NCBI RefSeq assembly: GCF_001426995.1
Contig: NZ_LMFY01000001.1
Location: forward strand, 1,578,470-1,642,469
Direction: 5' to 3'
Source of the DNA: Microbacterium sp. Root553
GTDB taxonomy: Bacteria; Actinomycetota; Actinomycetes; Actinomycetales; Microbacteriaceae
Length of the DNA stretch: 64,000 nt
Numbering within the stretch: position 1 is the stretch's first letter; each line of letters opens with the position of its first letter. The translations under genes and the position numbers were made by a program. The notes below the pieces were generated by a model. That model did not search any database. It saw only the letters and a program-made list of their open reading frames with translations, and was not told where the DNA came from. Shown one piece after another: positions 8,871 to 18,517 of this stretch.

Positions 8871-9200
8871 CAGGCGGGGTCGCCTGCGCATCGCGGATGC
8901 CGTGCGGGGTCACTTTCGCACCCCGGATGCCGGGCGGGGTCACTTTCGCACCGGGATCGGCCTATCGGGGTGTGTTTTTGACCCCGCGTGGAGTTCGACC
9001 CCGCCGGCGAGCTGTGCAGGAGCGTTTCGGCCCGGCGTTCGCCCCGCCCACCAGGCGGGGTCACCTGCGCATCGCGGATGCCGTGCGGGGCCACCTGCGC
9101 ACCCCGGATGCCGGGCGGGGTCACTTTCGCACGGCGGATGCCAGGCGGGGTCACTTTCGCACGGGAATCGACCGACTCCGGTGCGAAAGCGACCCCGCAC
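8871..9200. repeat. Dispersed inverted-repeat cluster 2
   Basis: Between the convergent glycerate kinase and pgm genes. Two units are visible. The first (about 8871-8990) has three forward cores of GCGGGGTCRCYTKCGCA at a 30-nt period and a degenerate inverted core (TTTTTGACCCCGC). The second (about 9051-9200) has four forward cores, a hinge with CGACCGACTCC and one inverted core (GGTGCGAAAGCGACCCCGC). Unit linkers read CCCGGATGCCG or GCGGATGCC. No gene is supported here. Confidence 0.85.
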
Positions 9201-9293
9201 CCGTGGTGAGCGGGAAACCCGCGCCGCCCGCCCGCACGCACCCGCGCCGCCCGCACGCCCGCCGCCCAGAAACTGTTCCCGCCCCCGGATGCA

Positions 9294-9329
9294 CTCTGCC
9301 CCCGCACGTGGTGACGTGCGGGGGCAGAG
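9294..9329 (-). terminator. Hairpin downstream of pgm
   Basis: Perfect 16-bp stem with a 4-nt loop (CTCTGCCCCCGCACGT, GGTG, then the complement), 22 nt beyond the pgm stop. No U-run follows, as is common for actinobacterial terminators. Confidence 0.7.
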
Positions 9330-9350
9330 GCGGCGGGACGAGTGCGGGAC

Positions 9351-10994
9351 TCAGCCTCCGAGAGCGGCCGACACCACGGCGCGGGCCTCAGCCTGCACCT
9401 CTGCGAGGTGCTCGGGTCCGCGCAGGCTCTCGGCGTACAGCTTGTAGACGTCTTCGGTGCCCGACGGGCGCGCGGCGAACCAGGCGTGCTCGGTCTGCAC
9501 CTTCAGCCCGCCGATCGCGGCGCCGTTGCCCGGTGCGTGCGAGAGCTTGGCCGTGATGTCCTCGCCGGCGAGGGTCGTCGCCGAGACGGCATCCGGGGCC
9601 AGCTTGCCCAGCGTCGCCTTCTGCGCGGGCGTCGCCGGAGCGTCGACCCGCTGATAGGCCGACGATCCGAAGGCCTGCTCGAGTTCGGCGTACCGCTCCG
9701 ACGGCGTCTTGCCCGTGACGGCGATGATCTCCGCCGCGAGCAGGCACAGCAGGATGCCGTCCTTGTCGGTAGACCACACCGATCCGTCGAACCGCAGGAA
9801 CGACGCACCGGCCGACTCCTCGCCGCCGAAGGCCACCGACCCGTCGAGCAGTCCGGGAACGAACCACTTGAAGCCCACGGGGACCTCGAGCAGGCGCCGA
9901 CCGAGCGACTCGGCCACCCGGTCGATGATCATCGACGACACGAGGGTCTTGCCGATCGCGGCGTCGCGGGGCCACTCGGAGCGGTGCGAGAACAGGTAGT
10001 CGATCGCGACGGCCAGGTAGTGGTTGGGGTTCATCAGCCCGGCGTCGGGGGTGACGATGCCGTGGCGGTCGGCGTCGGCGTCGTTGCCGGTCAGCACGTC
10101 GAAGTCGCCCTTCTTGGCGACGAGCGAGGCCATGGCCGAGGAGGAGGACGGATCCATGCGGATCTTCTCGTCCCAATCCAGCGTCATGAAACGCCAGGTG
10201 GGGTCGACCTCGGGGTTCACGACGGTGAGGTCGAGGTCGTACACCTCCTTGATGAGCGCCCAGTACTCCACGGACGCGCCGCCGAGGGGGTCGGCGCCGA
10301 TGCGCACTCCGGCGTTGCGGATGGCATCCATGTCGATGATCGTCGCGAGGTCGCGCACGTAGGCATCGCGGAAGTCGTAGCCCGGAATCGCATCCCAGTC
10401 GACGTCGGCGAAGCGCTCGCGCTTCACATCGACCAGTCCGCCGGCGATCAGCTCGTTGGCGCGGTCGGCGATCCACCCGGTCGCGTCGGTGTCGGCCGGT
10501 CCACCGTGCGGCGGGTTGTACTTGAAGCCGCCGTCGCGCGGGGGGTTGTGGGAGGGGGTCACGACGATGCCGTCGGCACGGCCGGCGGCATCCGCGGGAA
10601 GGTCGCGATTGAAGGTGAGGATGGCGTGGCTGAGCGCAGGGGTCGGGACCCAGGCGTCGCGGGAGTCCACGCGGACGTCGACCCCGTTCGCGACCAGCAC
10701 TTCGATGGCGCTGCGCTCGGCGGGCAGCGAGAGGGCGTGGGTGTCGCGACCGAGGAACAGGGGGCCGGTGATGCCCTGACCTGCGCGGTAGTCGACGATC
10801 GCCTGCGTCGTCGCGAGGATGTGGTTCTCGTTGAAGCTGCCCGTGAGCGACGAGCCGCGGTGGCCGCTCGTGCCGAACGCGACCCTCTCGGCGGCGACGC
10901 CGGGGTCGGGGATGCGATCGTAATAGGCGGCGATCAGTTCGTCGACATCGATGAGGTCAGTTTCCTCCGCGGGGAGGCCGGCACGGCTCGTCAT
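9351..10994 (-). CDS. pgm: Phosphoglucomutase, alpha-D-glucose phosphate-specific
   Basis: 547 residues, full length. It interconverts glucose-1-phosphate and glucose-6-phosphate, linking glycolysis to glycogen and UDP-glucose and hence to galactose use. The phosphoserine loop is [13 protein letters not shown] with Ser148. The metal-binding [10 protein letters not shown] motif, the sugar-binding GGEESAG loop and the phosphate-binding RPSGTED motif follow in order. The ATG at 10994 is divergent from pheA. A 16-bp hairpin terminates the gene. Assignment is secure. Confidence 0.95.
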   Translation of the reverse strand: MTSRAGLPAEETDLIDVDELIAAYYDRIPDPGVAAERVAFGTSGHRGSSLTGSFNENHILATTQAIVDYRAGQGITGPLFLGRDTHALSLPAERSAIEVLVANGVDVRVDSRDAWVPTPALSHAILTFNRDLPADAAGRADGIVVTPSHNPPRDGGFKYNPPHGGPADTDATGWIADRANELIAGGLVDVKRERFADVDWDAIPGYDFRDAYVRDLATIIDMDAIRNAGVRIGADPLGGASVEYWALIKEVYDLDLTVVNPEVDPTWRFMTLDWDEKIRMDPSSSSAMASLVAKKGDFDVLTGNDADADRHGIVTPDAGLMNPNHYLAVAIDYLFSHRSEWPRDAAIGKTLVSSMIIDRVAESLGRRLLEVPVGFKWFVPGLLDGSVAFGGEESAGASFLRFDGSVWSTDKDGILLCLLAAEIIAVTGKTPSERYAELEQAFGSSAYQRVDAPATPAQKATLGKLAPDAVSATTLAGEDITAKLSHAPGNGAAIGGLKVQTEHAWFAARPSGTEDVYKLYAESLRGPEHLAEVQAEARAVVSAALGG

Positions 10995-11065
10995 GCAGAC
11001 AGTCTGCCCCCATCCGGGTCTGCGCGCATCTTCTGGGCGTCTGCGGGTGCCCTAAGGTGAAACGC

Positions 11066-12007
11066 GTGACTGCACGCCGCTCCTACAGCTATCTCGGCCC
11101 CGCTGGAACGTTCACCGAAGCGGCACTCGATCAGGTCGCCGAGGCACGCGGTCAGGACCGGCGTGCCGTGCACAACGTGGGCGAGGCGCTGGCGGATGTG
11201 CTCGAGGGGCGCAGCGACGCGGCGATGATCGCGATCGAGAACTCGATCGAGGGCGGTGTCTCGACCACGCAGGATGCTCTGGCCACGCTGCCGGGCCTGC
11301 GGATCATCGGCGAATACCTGGTACCGGTGAACTTCGTGCTGGTCGCCCCGCGCGGCACCGTGCTGTCGGACGTGCAGGTCATCGCCGCACACCCCGTGGC
11401 TTACGCGCAGTGCCATGGCTGGCTCGGCGCTCACCTGCCGACCCATTCCCATGTGCCCGCCGCGAGCAACGTCGCCTCGGCGATCGGGATGCTCGACGGG
11501 AGCCTCCCCGTGCAGGCGGCCATCGCCGCACCCGGCGTCGTGAATCACCTCGACGTCGACGTCCTGGCGGAGGGGATCGGCGACAACGCGCAGGCCGTCA
11601 CACGCTTCGTGCTCGTGACCCGCACCACCACGGCTCCCGCGCCGACCGGCGCCGACAAGACCTCGCTCATCGTCGAGCTCCCGAACGACCATCCCGGGTC
11701 GCTGCTCGAGATGCTCGAGCAGTTCTCGACGCGCGGCATCAACCTGTCGCTGATCCAGTCACGCCCGATCGGGGACGAACTCGGCCGCTACCGGTTCGTG
11801 ATCGATGCCGACGGGCACATCGAGCACGAGCGCATGGCCGACGCGCTGCTCGGCATCCGTCGGTTCAGCCCGCGCGTGGTGTTCCTCGGGTCGTACCCGC
11901 GTGCCGATCGTCAGATCGTGCAGTACCCGGAGCGGTACTCCGACGAGATCTTCGTCGAGGCGCGCGACTGGCTGCGGGGGATCCTCTCGGGCGAGCCCGA
12001 CGCCTGA
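11066..12007 (+). CDS. pheA: Prephenate dehydratase
   Basis: 313 residues. It converts prephenate to phenylpyruvate in phenylalanine synthesis. The catalytic domain starts YLGPAGTFTEAALDQ and contains AMIAIENSIEGGV and the essential TRF motif (AVTRFVLV). A C-terminal ACT regulatory domain (IVELPNDHPGSLLEMLEQF, then NLSLIQSRPIGDELGRYRF) gives phenylalanine feedback. It is a monofunctional actinobacterial type without chorismate mutase. A GTG at 11057 overlaps the -10-like TAAGGT (11053-11058), whereas the GTG at 11066 lies 7 nt after it, so I prefer the leaderless start at 11066. Confidence 0.94.
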   Translation: MTARRSYSYLGPAGTFTEAALDQVAEARGQDRRAVHNVGEALADVLEGRSDAAMIAIENSIEGGVSTTQDALATLPGLRIIGEYLVPVNFVLVAPRGTVLSDVQVIAAHPVAYAQCHGWLGAHLPTHSHVPAASNVASAIGMLDGSLPVQAAIAAPGVVNHLDVDVLAEGIGDNAQAVTRFVLVTRTTTAPAPTGADKTSLIVELPNDHPGSLLEMLEQFSTRGINLSLIQSRPIGDELGRYRFVIDADGHIEHERMADALLGIRRFSPRVVFLGSYPRADRQIVQYPERYSDEIFVEARDWLRGILSGEPDA

Positions 12008-12068
12008 GCCTCGGGGGTCGCCTCGCGTCGCTGCGCGCCCGCCTCGCGTCGCTGCGATCGTCCGGCCG

Positions 12069-12275
12069 TCAGTGCTCTTGGAACCTCGGCCAGGCGCTGC
12101 CCGGCCGCATCCGCGCGTGCAGCGCGCCCTTCGCCGACTCGAGGGTCGGGTACACGCCGGATGCGGCGTCGGATCCCGCCATCACGACCGTGTAGCCCTC
12201 GTCGTCGTGGCGGACGCTGCCGACCACGCCGTTCGTGCCGTAGGCCACCCAGAGTGCCAGGGTCTTGGTGCTCAT
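12069..12275 (-). CDS. Small conserved hypothetical protein
   Basis: 68 residues, no recognised domain. The protein has a hydrophobic start (TLALWVAYGTNGVVGSVRH) and then GSDAASGVYPTLESAKGALHARM, which resembles small actinobacterial proteins of unknown role. Two adjacent ATGs exist (12278 and 12275). GGAAGGGG at 12290-12283 lies 7 nt from the second, which I use. It is convergent with pheA and stands alone. Codon use matches its neighbours, so it is probably real. Confidence 0.65.
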   Translation of the reverse strand: MSTKTLALWVAYGTNGVVGSVRHDDEGYTVVMAGSDAASGVYPTLESAKGALHARMRPGSAWPRFQEH

Positions 12276-12396
12276 CATCGAACCCCTTCCGTTGAGGCTG
12301 ACGCTACGCCTCGGGGCACCGGAATACCAGCCCCGTGGGACGTGTCGCGCTCACCTCCGCCCGTGCCGGTGCGGGTTCTCACCGCGAGCCGCGACC

Positions 12397-12569
12397 TGCG
12401 CGGGGTCAGTTTCGCATCGGGATCTGCGCGGGGTCGATTTCGCATCGCGATCTGCGCGGGGTCAGTTTCGCATCGGAAAGGGCGCTTGGGGATGCGGAAG
12501 TGGCCCCGCACAGACAGCCGGGTGCGGAAGTGGCCCCGCTCGGACAGCCGGGTGCGGAGGCGGCTCCGC
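12397..12569. repeat. Dispersed inverted-repeat cluster 3
   Basis: A compact symmetrical cluster. It has three forward cores at a 28-nt period (TGCGCGGGGTCAGTTTCGCA and variants), a hinge GGAAAGGGCGCTTGG, then three inverted cores at a 30-nt period (GATGCGGAAGTGGCCCCGC and variants) separated by CGGACAGCCGG. The transcript could fold into a long stem. It lies between two minus-strand genes and upstream of the small gene at 12275. Confidence 0.85.
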
Positions 12570-12637
12570 TCGGAGAGTCGGAGGGCGGCGGGACGGGGCA
12601 GGCAGGGGCGAGGACACGAGGGAGGAGAAGGCGGGAG

Positions 12638-13558
12638 TCAGCGGCGGGATGCCATCGCGTGCCGGATGCGCTCCAGCAGCGGCCGCGTGTCGGCGAGGTC
12701 GAGCTGGGTCACTCGGATGACGATCCATCCGAGACCCTCGAGTTCTCGCTGTCGCTGAATATCGCGCCGCCACTGGTCGCGGCTGGTGCGGTGGCCATCG
12801 CCCTCGTACTCGATCGCGATCCTGAGGTCGGGATAGGCGAGATCGCTTCGCGCGATGAGCACGCCGTTCTCGTGGATCTCGTGCTGTACGACGGGTTCAG
12901 GAAGACCGCCCGTGACGAGGGCCAGCCGCGTCTCGGTCTCTTTCGGCGATTCCACTCCGTCACGCGCGCGGGACAGCGCGTCTCGGATTCGTCGGGAACC
13001 GGGAAAGCGGGCCCAGGCCTGCAGACGCTGCTCGATATCGGTCGTGGTGAGCGTCGGACGCCCCACCCGCAGCCCGGGGTAGTTGTCCGCCGTGGTGATC
13101 ATCGCGTCGAGCGCGATGACCACCTGATCGTCGGTCAGCGTCCCCGCGCACATGAACAGCGCCGTGACCGGATCGACGATCGGGATCACGCCGATTCGCC
13201 AAGGATCCGCGCGTCCCTCTGCCAGGCGTAGGCCGGTGACGCCGTGGCTGCGGACGCGGGCCGAACCGGTCGCCACGACCACGGTGATCGGTGCGTCGAT
13301 GCTCCACATGCCGGGATGCGGGTATCCCCACACCCGCATCGCCGTCTCCCCGCCGATGAGCTGACCGCGTCGAAGCCGCGGTGCGAGCGCGGCCACGCGC
13401 TCGAGCGCCGTCTCCGCCGTCGTGATCGACCGGATCCCGCGGAACGGACGGTCGAGATCACGTGCGGCCAGACGACCACGGCCTACACCTGAGGCCGCAG
13501 CCTGCCGCACGGTGAAATGGCGGCCGAGTTCGTCGGGCAGGAGTATCCGATGGCGCAT
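12638..13558 (-). CDS. DUF559 (VSR-like endonuclease fold) protein with AbiEi-like N-terminus
   Basis: 306 residues. The first 60 or so (HFTVRQAAASGVGRGRLAARD) resemble the winged-helix N-terminus of AbiEi-type antitoxins. The C-terminus (RSDLAYPDLRIAIEYEGDGH then QWRRDIQRQRELEGLGWIVI) is a DUF559 domain, related to very-short-patch-repair endonucleases with an Asp/Glu core. Such fusions are common in actinobacteria without a proven role. The start at 13558 (MRHRILLPDELG) fits domain limits; longer in-frame starts reach into repeat cluster 4. No toxin partner is adjacent. Confidence 0.78.
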   Translation of the reverse strand: MRHRILLPDELGRHFTVRQAAASGVGRGRLAARDLDRPFRGIRSITTAETALERVAALAPRLRRGQLIGGETAMRVWGYPHPGMWSIDAPITVVVATGSARVRSHGVTGLRLAEGRADPWRIGVIPIVDPVTALFMCAGTLTDDQVVIALDAMITTADNYPGLRVGRPTLTTTDIEQRLQAWARFPGSRRIRDALSRARDGVESPKETETRLALVTGGLPEPVVQHEIHENGVLIARSDLAYPDLRIAIEYEGDGHRTSRDQWRRDIQRQRELEGLGWIVIRVTQLDLADTRPLLERIRHAMASRR

Positions 13559-13690
13559 CCGACCAGGATGGACACCTGACGCAACGCTCGGGCATCCTCG
13601 TCGCCGGATCCCCGGGGAATGTGGACAAGTCGCGCCTGTGGACAGAATCCGCGGGCAGGGCGTGAGTCGATCGCTTCGGGGCCCGGTGCG

Positions 13691-13924
13691 GTGCGGGGTC
13701 ACTTCCGCATCCGGCTGCGCGTGCGGGGCCATTTCCGCATCCGGCTATCGGCGCGGGGTCATTTCTGCATCCCCAAGCGACGTTTCGGGTGCGAAATCGA
13801 CCCTGCCTGTGCGGGGCCGTTTCTGCATCCGGCCACCGGCGCGGGGCCACTTCTGCATCCAGCGATCGGTGCGGGGTCACTTCCGCATCCCCAATCGACG
13901 TTTCGGGTGCGAAATTGACCCCGC
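13691..13924. repeat. Dispersed inverted-repeat cluster 4
   Basis: Two near-identical units of about 117 bp. Each has three forward cores (GTGCGGGGTCACTTCCGCAT and variants), a hinge (CCCCAAGCGACGTTTCGG or CCCCAATCGACGTTTCGG) and one inverted core (GTGCGAAATCGACCCTGC or GTGCGAAATTGACCCCGC). It lies in the region upstream of the DUF559 gene. The rest of 13559-14055 shows no gene. Confidence 0.85.
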
Positions 13925-14055
13925 CTGGATACGGGCGGACGCCGGCTGGACGCCGTGCGGGCGCGCCGCGAGGGCGTCGGACGGGAGAGCGTCGGATCGG
14001 AGGACGCCGGACCGGCCGAGCCCTAGGCCGCCCTCCGGACCGGACCGGACGATCC

Positions 14056-15090
14056 CTACGCCGCGGCGGCGATGAGCTCGAGTGTCTGAGCGCGACCGGC
14101 GGCGCTGTCGCGCGGCTCGGACTCGTACGCCCCGGCGACCGGCGACAGCATGACCTCGTCGACGCCGTGCTTCGTGGCGAACTCTCGCACCTCGGCGGCG
14201 ACCGAGTCGCCGGTGCCGACGAACCACCGCGAACGCGCAGCCTCGATGACCTGGTCGGTCGCGGCATCCGTCTCGGCGGCCAGTGCCTCTTCGACGGTCT
14301 CGAGCGCGACCAGCGGCTTGTTCAGGCGCAGCCTCGCCATCATGCGCAGCTGCGGCAGGGCGCGGGCCTCGGCCTCTTCCTGCGTGGGCGAGGCCACGGC
14401 GTTCACGGTGAGGAACGTCTGCGGCTCGGGGTGCTCCTCGCTCGGCTGGTAGCCGGTGCGGTAGAGGTCGAGGGCTCGCTCGAGACCCTGCCCCGAGAAG
14501 TGGTTCGCGAACACGTAGGGCAGTCCATGCGACGCGGCGAGCTGGGCCGAGTAGTCGCTCGATCCGAGAAGCCACACCACGGGGGCGCCGGTCGCAGCCG
14601 GGGTGGCCCGCACGGTGTATTCGCCGCCGGAGGTGAAACGCAGCGACGCGCCGTCGCCCGACACGAGGGCGCCGATGTCCTGCACGTGGCGGGGGAATTG
14701 CTCGACGTCGCTGGTGGTGCCCGATCCGCGCAGCAGCTGGGTGATCACGGGGTCGCTGCCGGGGGCTCGACCCAGGCCGAGGTCGATGCGTCCGGGGGCG
14801 ATGGCCTCGAGCGCGGCGAACTGCTCGGCCACGATGAGCGGCGCATGATTGGGCAGCATGACGCCGCCGGATCCGAGACGGATCTTCGACGTGCGCATCG
14901 CCGCAGCCGCGATCAGCACCGGGGGAGTGGTGGATGCCACGGCGGGCATGTTGTGGTGCTCGGCGAACCAGAAGCGGCGATAGCCGAGTCGGTCGGCGAC
15001 GGCCGCGAGGGACAGGGAGGCCGTGATGGCCTCGGCGCTGGTCTGCCCGGTACGCACCGGGACGAGGTCGAGAACGGAGAGAGCGGTCAC
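14056..15090 (-). CDS. LLM-class flavin-dependent oxidoreductase (luciferase-like)
   Basis: 344 residues of the bacterial luciferase-like superfamily, TIM-barrel enzymes that use reduced FMN or F420. The N-terminus LSVLDLVPVRTGQTSAEAI, the RFWFAEHHNMP block and PLIVAEQFAALEAIAPGRID with DLGLGRAPGSDP are typical of the single-component subgroup often annotated MsnO8-like. A GTG start at 15090 is used. It is divergent from the antiporter. Substrate unknown. Confidence 0.88.
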   Translation of the reverse strand: MTALSVLDLVPVRTGQTSAEAITASLSLAAVADRLGYRRFWFAEHHNMPAVASTTPPVLIAAAAMRTSKIRLGSGGVMLPNHAPLIVAEQFAALEAIAPGRIDLGLGRAPGSDPVITQLLRGSGTTSDVEQFPRHVQDIGALVSGDGASLRFTSGGEYTVRATPAATGAPVVWLLGSSDYSAQLAASHGLPYVFANHFSGQGLERALDLYRTGYQPSEEHPEPQTFLTVNAVASPTQEEAEARALPQLRMMARLRLNKPLVALETVEEALAAETDAATDQVIEAARSRWFVGTGDSVAAEVREFATKHGVDEVMLSPVAGAYESEPRDSAAGRAQTLELIAAAA

Positions 15091-15140
15091 CCCGGTCTCA
15101 ACGCCGGGTGACAGCGGCGCATTCCCAGTAGCGTGAGGGC

Positions 15141-16871
15141 ATGGATGCGGAGATCTTCTATGTGCTGGTCGGTGCTGTCATCGTGGCGGCCATCGCCCGA
15201 TGGCGGGGGTGGCCGGCGCCGCTGCTCGTGACGGTGGTCGCGCTCGCGGCATCCTTCCTGCCGTTCGTGCCCGATGTCGAGATCGACGGGCATCTGCTGC
15301 TGAACCTCGTGCTGCCGCCGCTGCTGTACTCGGCGGCGCTCGACGTCTCGTTCGTCGGCTTCAAGCGCAGCCTGCCCCAGATCCGCCGACTCGGGATCAC
15401 GCTCGTGCTGCTCACCTCGGTCGCCGTCGGGCTCGTCGCGTGGTGGATCCTGCCCTCGCTCACCCTGCCCGGCGCCCTGCTGCTCGGGGCGATCGTGGCT
15501 CCGCCCGATGCCGTCTCGGCGGCGGCGATCGGCCGCAAGCTCGGGCTTCCGCGTCGCATCATGACGGTGCTGTCGGGCGAGAGCCTGATCAACGACGCGA
15601 CCTCGCTGACCCTGTACCGGGTGTTCGCGGCGATCATCGCCGGCGCCACGGTGGGCATCGTCGACGGCATCGGCCAGTTCCTGATGGCCGTCGGGGTCGG
15701 CGTCGCGATCGGTCTCGTGTTCGGCATCGTGCTGCACCAGCTGCGCATGCGCATCAATGACGCCGTCGTGATCGGCACGTTCGGGCTGCTCGCCCCCTTC
15801 GGTGCCTACGCGATCGCCGAGCACCTGCTGGGTTCGGGTGTGCTCGCGGTGGTCGCGATGGGCCTCTACGTCGGATACAACTCCCCCCGTACCGACTACA
15901 CGACCCGCCAGCAGGAGAAGCCGTTGTGGCTGTCGGCGGACCTGCTGCTCGAGAGCTTCGTCTTCGCGTACATCGGTCTGCAGTTCCCCCGGGTGCTCAG
16001 CGACCTCGGTGGCGAGGAGGTGGGCCGCATCCTGCTGCTGTCGGGCGCCGTGCTGCTGGTCGTCCTCGTCATGCGACCCCTGTACGTCTACCCGGCGAAC
16101 CTGTGGGCGAACCGGCAGGACCGGCGCCGGCTGGAACGCTGGGATCGCTCCGTCGCCTCGGGCGCCTTCGAAGCGCGTCGCCGTGAGTCGAAACGCTGGA
16201 AGCAGTACACCCCCGAAGAGCTGCGGTCCCAGATCGTGCGCGATCGCATGGCGGGACTCCAGCTGACGTGGAAGGACAATGCGGTGATCTCGTGGGCGGG
16301 GATGCGTGGCGTGGTCACGCTCGCGACCGCGCTCGCCGCGGCCGATCTCGCGGCCCTCGACACCGAGCCGTCGCACGCGATCGTCGTCGTCGCTTTCATC
16401 GTGACGGTCGGCACCCTGCTGCTGCAGGGCCTCACGCTGCCGCTGCTGATCCGCGGGCTCGGTATCGCCAGCGATGTCGAAGACGAGGACGACGAGAGGG
16501 CGATCGCCGACATCAGGGCCAAGAGCCGCGAGGCGGGTATGGCGTTCCTCGCCGAGAAGCGCGTCGAGTGGGAGGACAAGTACGGCGCGGTGGACCTCAG
16601 CGTGTTCGACGCCTTCACCAAGCGCATGACCCGGGTCGAGAAGGACACGGATGAGGCGCAGGAGGTCGAGGATGCGGCGGCGCGGCCCTCGTACGACGAC
16701 CTCGTCGCCCTGTCTCGGGGGTGGTTGCAGGTGCGCCGCGACATCCTGCTGTCCGAGCGCGACGCCGGCAACCTCGACGAAGAGGTCATGCGCGAGCTGA
16801 TGACCGCGATGGACGCCGAGGAACTCGCGCTCGACACCCGTGGTGCCACGCGTCAGCAGGGTCGCGCGTAG
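15141..16871 (+). CDS. Na+/H+ antiporter, CPA1 family
   Basis: 576-residue membrane protein. About 12 hydrophobic segments fill residues 1-420. The ion-site region is GAIVAPPDAVSAAAIGRKLG followed by VLSGESLINDATSL, with the family Asp and Asn-Asp residues. A cytoplasmic tail of about 130 charged residues follows and may be regulatory. The ATG at 15141 lies 6 nt after TAGCGT (15129-15134), a leaderless pattern, although GAGGG is also present. It exports Na+ or K+ in exchange for protons for pH and salt balance. A shared terminator separates it from the convergent symporter gene. Confidence 0.9.
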   Translation: MDAEIFYVLVGAVIVAAIARWRGWPAPLLVTVVALAASFLPFVPDVEIDGHLLLNLVLPPLLYSAALDVSFVGFKRSLPQIRRLGITLVLLTSVAVGLVAWWILPSLTLPGALLLGAIVAPPDAVSAAAIGRKLGLPRRIMTVLSGESLINDATSLTLYRVFAAIIAGATVGIVDGIGQFLMAVGVGVAIGLVFGIVLHQLRMRINDAVVIGTFGLLAPFGAYAIAEHLLGSGVLAVVAMGLYVGYNSPRTDYTTRQQEKPLWLSADLLLESFVFAYIGLQFPRVLSDLGGEEVGRILLLSGAVLLVVLVMRPLYVYPANLWANRQDRRRLERWDRSVASGAFEARRRESKRWKQYTPEELRSQIVRDRMAGLQLTWKDNAVISWAGMRGVVTLATALAAADLAALDTEPSHAIVVVAFIVTVGTLLLQGLTLPLLIRGLGIASDVEDEDDERAIADIRAKSREAGMAFLAEKRVEWEDKYGAVDLSVFDAFTKRMTRVEKDTDEAQEVEDAAARPSYDDLVALSRGWLQVRRDILLSERDAGNLDEEVMRELMTAMDAEELALDTRGATRQQGRA

Positions 16872-16890
16872 CGCAGGTCGCCGCATGCAC

Positions 16891-16921
16891 GGACGCCCCG
16901 CCCGAGGTGGGCGGGGCGTCC
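16891..16921. terminator. Bidirectional hairpin terminator
   Basis: Perfect 13-bp stem (GGACGCCCCGCCC and complement) with loop GAGGT between the convergent antiporter and symporter genes. Confidence 0.75.
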
Positions 16922-16958
16922 GGTCGGTTCCGTGGTGCGGGCCGGCGAGCGGTGGGGG

Positions 16959-18377
16959 TCAGCGAGTGCCGACGGGCGCGTTCTCGGATGCCGCGGCATC
17001 CGCCTCGTCGTCGTCCGAGTCGTCTGCGAACGGCAGCCCCTCGCGCGGCGCGTTGTAGAGCTCCTCGTCGAGGATGCCCTCGCGCTTGGCGACGATCGCG
17101 GGGACGAGCGCCTGGCCTGCGACGTTGACCGCAGTGCGGCCCATGTCGAGGATCGGGTCGATCGCGAGCAGCAGACCGACACCTTCGAGCGGCAGACCGA
17201 GGGTCGATAGCGTGAGGGTGAGCATGACGGTCGCTCCGGTGGTGCCCGCCGTGGCGGCGGAGCCGACGACCGAGACCAGCACGATCAGCAGGTACTGCAC
17301 GAAGTTCAGCTCGATGCCGAAGAACTGGGCGACGAAGATCGCGGCGATGGCCGGGTAGATCGCCGCGCATCCGTCCATCTTCGTGGTCGCGCCGAACGGC
17401 ACGGCGAACGAGGCGTACGAGCGGGGCACGCCGAGGTTGCGCTCGGTCACGCGCTCGGTCAGGGGCAGTGTGCCGATCGAGGAGCGGCTCACGAAGCCGA
17501 GCTGCACGGCGGGCCACACGCCCGAGAAGTACTGCCTGATCGACAGCCCGTGCGTCTTGACGAGCACCGGGTAGACGACGAACAGCACGAGCGCGAGGCC
17601 GATGTAGACCGCGATGGCGAACCAGCCGAGGGCGGCGAGCTTCTCCCAGCCGTACTTGACGACCGCGGCGCCGATGAGTCCGAACGTGCCGATCGGGGCG
17701 ATGCGGATGATCCACCACAGCACGCGCTGGATGACCTTGAGCAGCGACTCGGTGAAGGCGAGGAAGGGCTCGGCCTTCTTGCCCGCCTTGAGCGCGGCGA
17801 TGCCGACCGCGACGGCGACGACGATGACCTGCAGGATGTTGAAGTTCACGCTCGAGCTGAACGTGCCGTCGGTGGCGCCGGGGTTGGTGCTCACGCTGAG
17901 ACCGAGGAAGTTCTGCGGGATCAGACCCAGCAGGAAGTTCCACCACGTGCCGACCGTGTACGGGTCGCTGGGTTCGAGGCCCTCGCCGGCACGCGAACCG
18001 GGCTGCAGCACGAGGCCGAGCGTGATGCCGATGGTCACGGCGATGAACGCGGTGATCGCGAACCACAGCAGGGTCTGGCCCGCGAGGCGAGCGGCGTTCT
18101 GCACCCGACGCAGGTTCGAGATGCTGGCGACGATCGCAGTGAAGATCAGCGGTACGACGGCGGCGCGCAGCAGCGTGACGTACGAGCTGCCGATCGTGTC
18201 GAGGGTGGCGGACAGGCCGTTCGGGCTGTCGGCCGTGGCGCCGAGCTGGCGGGCGATCAGGCCTGCGGCGATGCCGAGGACGAGGGCGGCGAGGATCTGG
18301 AAGCCGAACGACGTCAGCAGCTTCCGGACGGGACCTCGGGTGTCTGGCGCCTTCGTGGGGCGGGCGGTGGTGCTCAT
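16959..18377 (-). CDS. Dicarboxylate/amino acid:cation symporter (DAACS family)
   Basis: 472-residue membrane transporter of the glutamate/dicarboxylate:Na+ or H+ symporter family. Hydrophobic segments begin at LLTSFGFQILAALVLGIAAG. The re-entrant loop regions FVSRSSIGTLPLTE and, later, GATTKMDGCAAIYPA and GSAATAGTTGATVML match the serine-rich HP1 and HP2 loops and the NMDGT-type motif (here KMDGC). The tail is acidic (ADDSDDDEADAA). The ATG at 18377 has a GGAG ribosome binding site. It is a single-gene unit. Glutamate, aspartate or C4-dicarboxylates are possible substrates. Confidence 0.9.
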   Translation of the reverse strand: MSTTARPTKAPDTRGPVRKLLTSFGFQILAALVLGIAAGLIARQLGATADSPNGLSATLDTIGSSYVTLLRAAVVPLIFTAIVASISNLRRVQNAARLAGQTLLWFAITAFIAVTIGITLGLVLQPGSRAGEGLEPSDPYTVGTWWNFLLGLIPQNFLGLSVSTNPGATDGTFSSSVNFNILQVIVVAVAVGIAALKAGKKAEPFLAFTESLLKVIQRVLWWIIRIAPIGTFGLIGAAVVKYGWEKLAALGWFAIAVYIGLALVLFVVYPVLVKTHGLSIRQYFSGVWPAVQLGFVSRSSIGTLPLTERVTERNLGVPRSYASFAVPFGATTKMDGCAAIYPAIAAIFVAQFFGIELNFVQYLLIVLVSVVGSAATAGTTGATVMLTLTLSTLGLPLEGVGLLLAIDPILDMGRTAVNVAGQALVPAIVAKREGILDEELYNAPREGLPFADDSDDDEADAAASENAPVGTR

Positions 18378-18462
18378 GGGGTGGGGACTCCAGGATCGGT
18401 GCGCGCCGTGTGCACGCTATAACGCTCAACGCTATGAGGGCGTGCGAATTCCGAGGCCGACA

Positions 18463-18506
18463 TGACGAAGGATGACGGATGCCGCGGCATCCGTCATCCT
18501 TCGTCA
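18463..18506. terminator. Long perfect hairpin terminator
   Basis: A 21-bp perfect inverted repeat with only 2 nt between arms (TGACGAAGGATGACGGATGCC and its complement). It lies 11 nt past the stop of the minus-strand lipoprotein gene. Confidence 0.75.
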
Positions 18507-18517
18507 GCCGACGGACC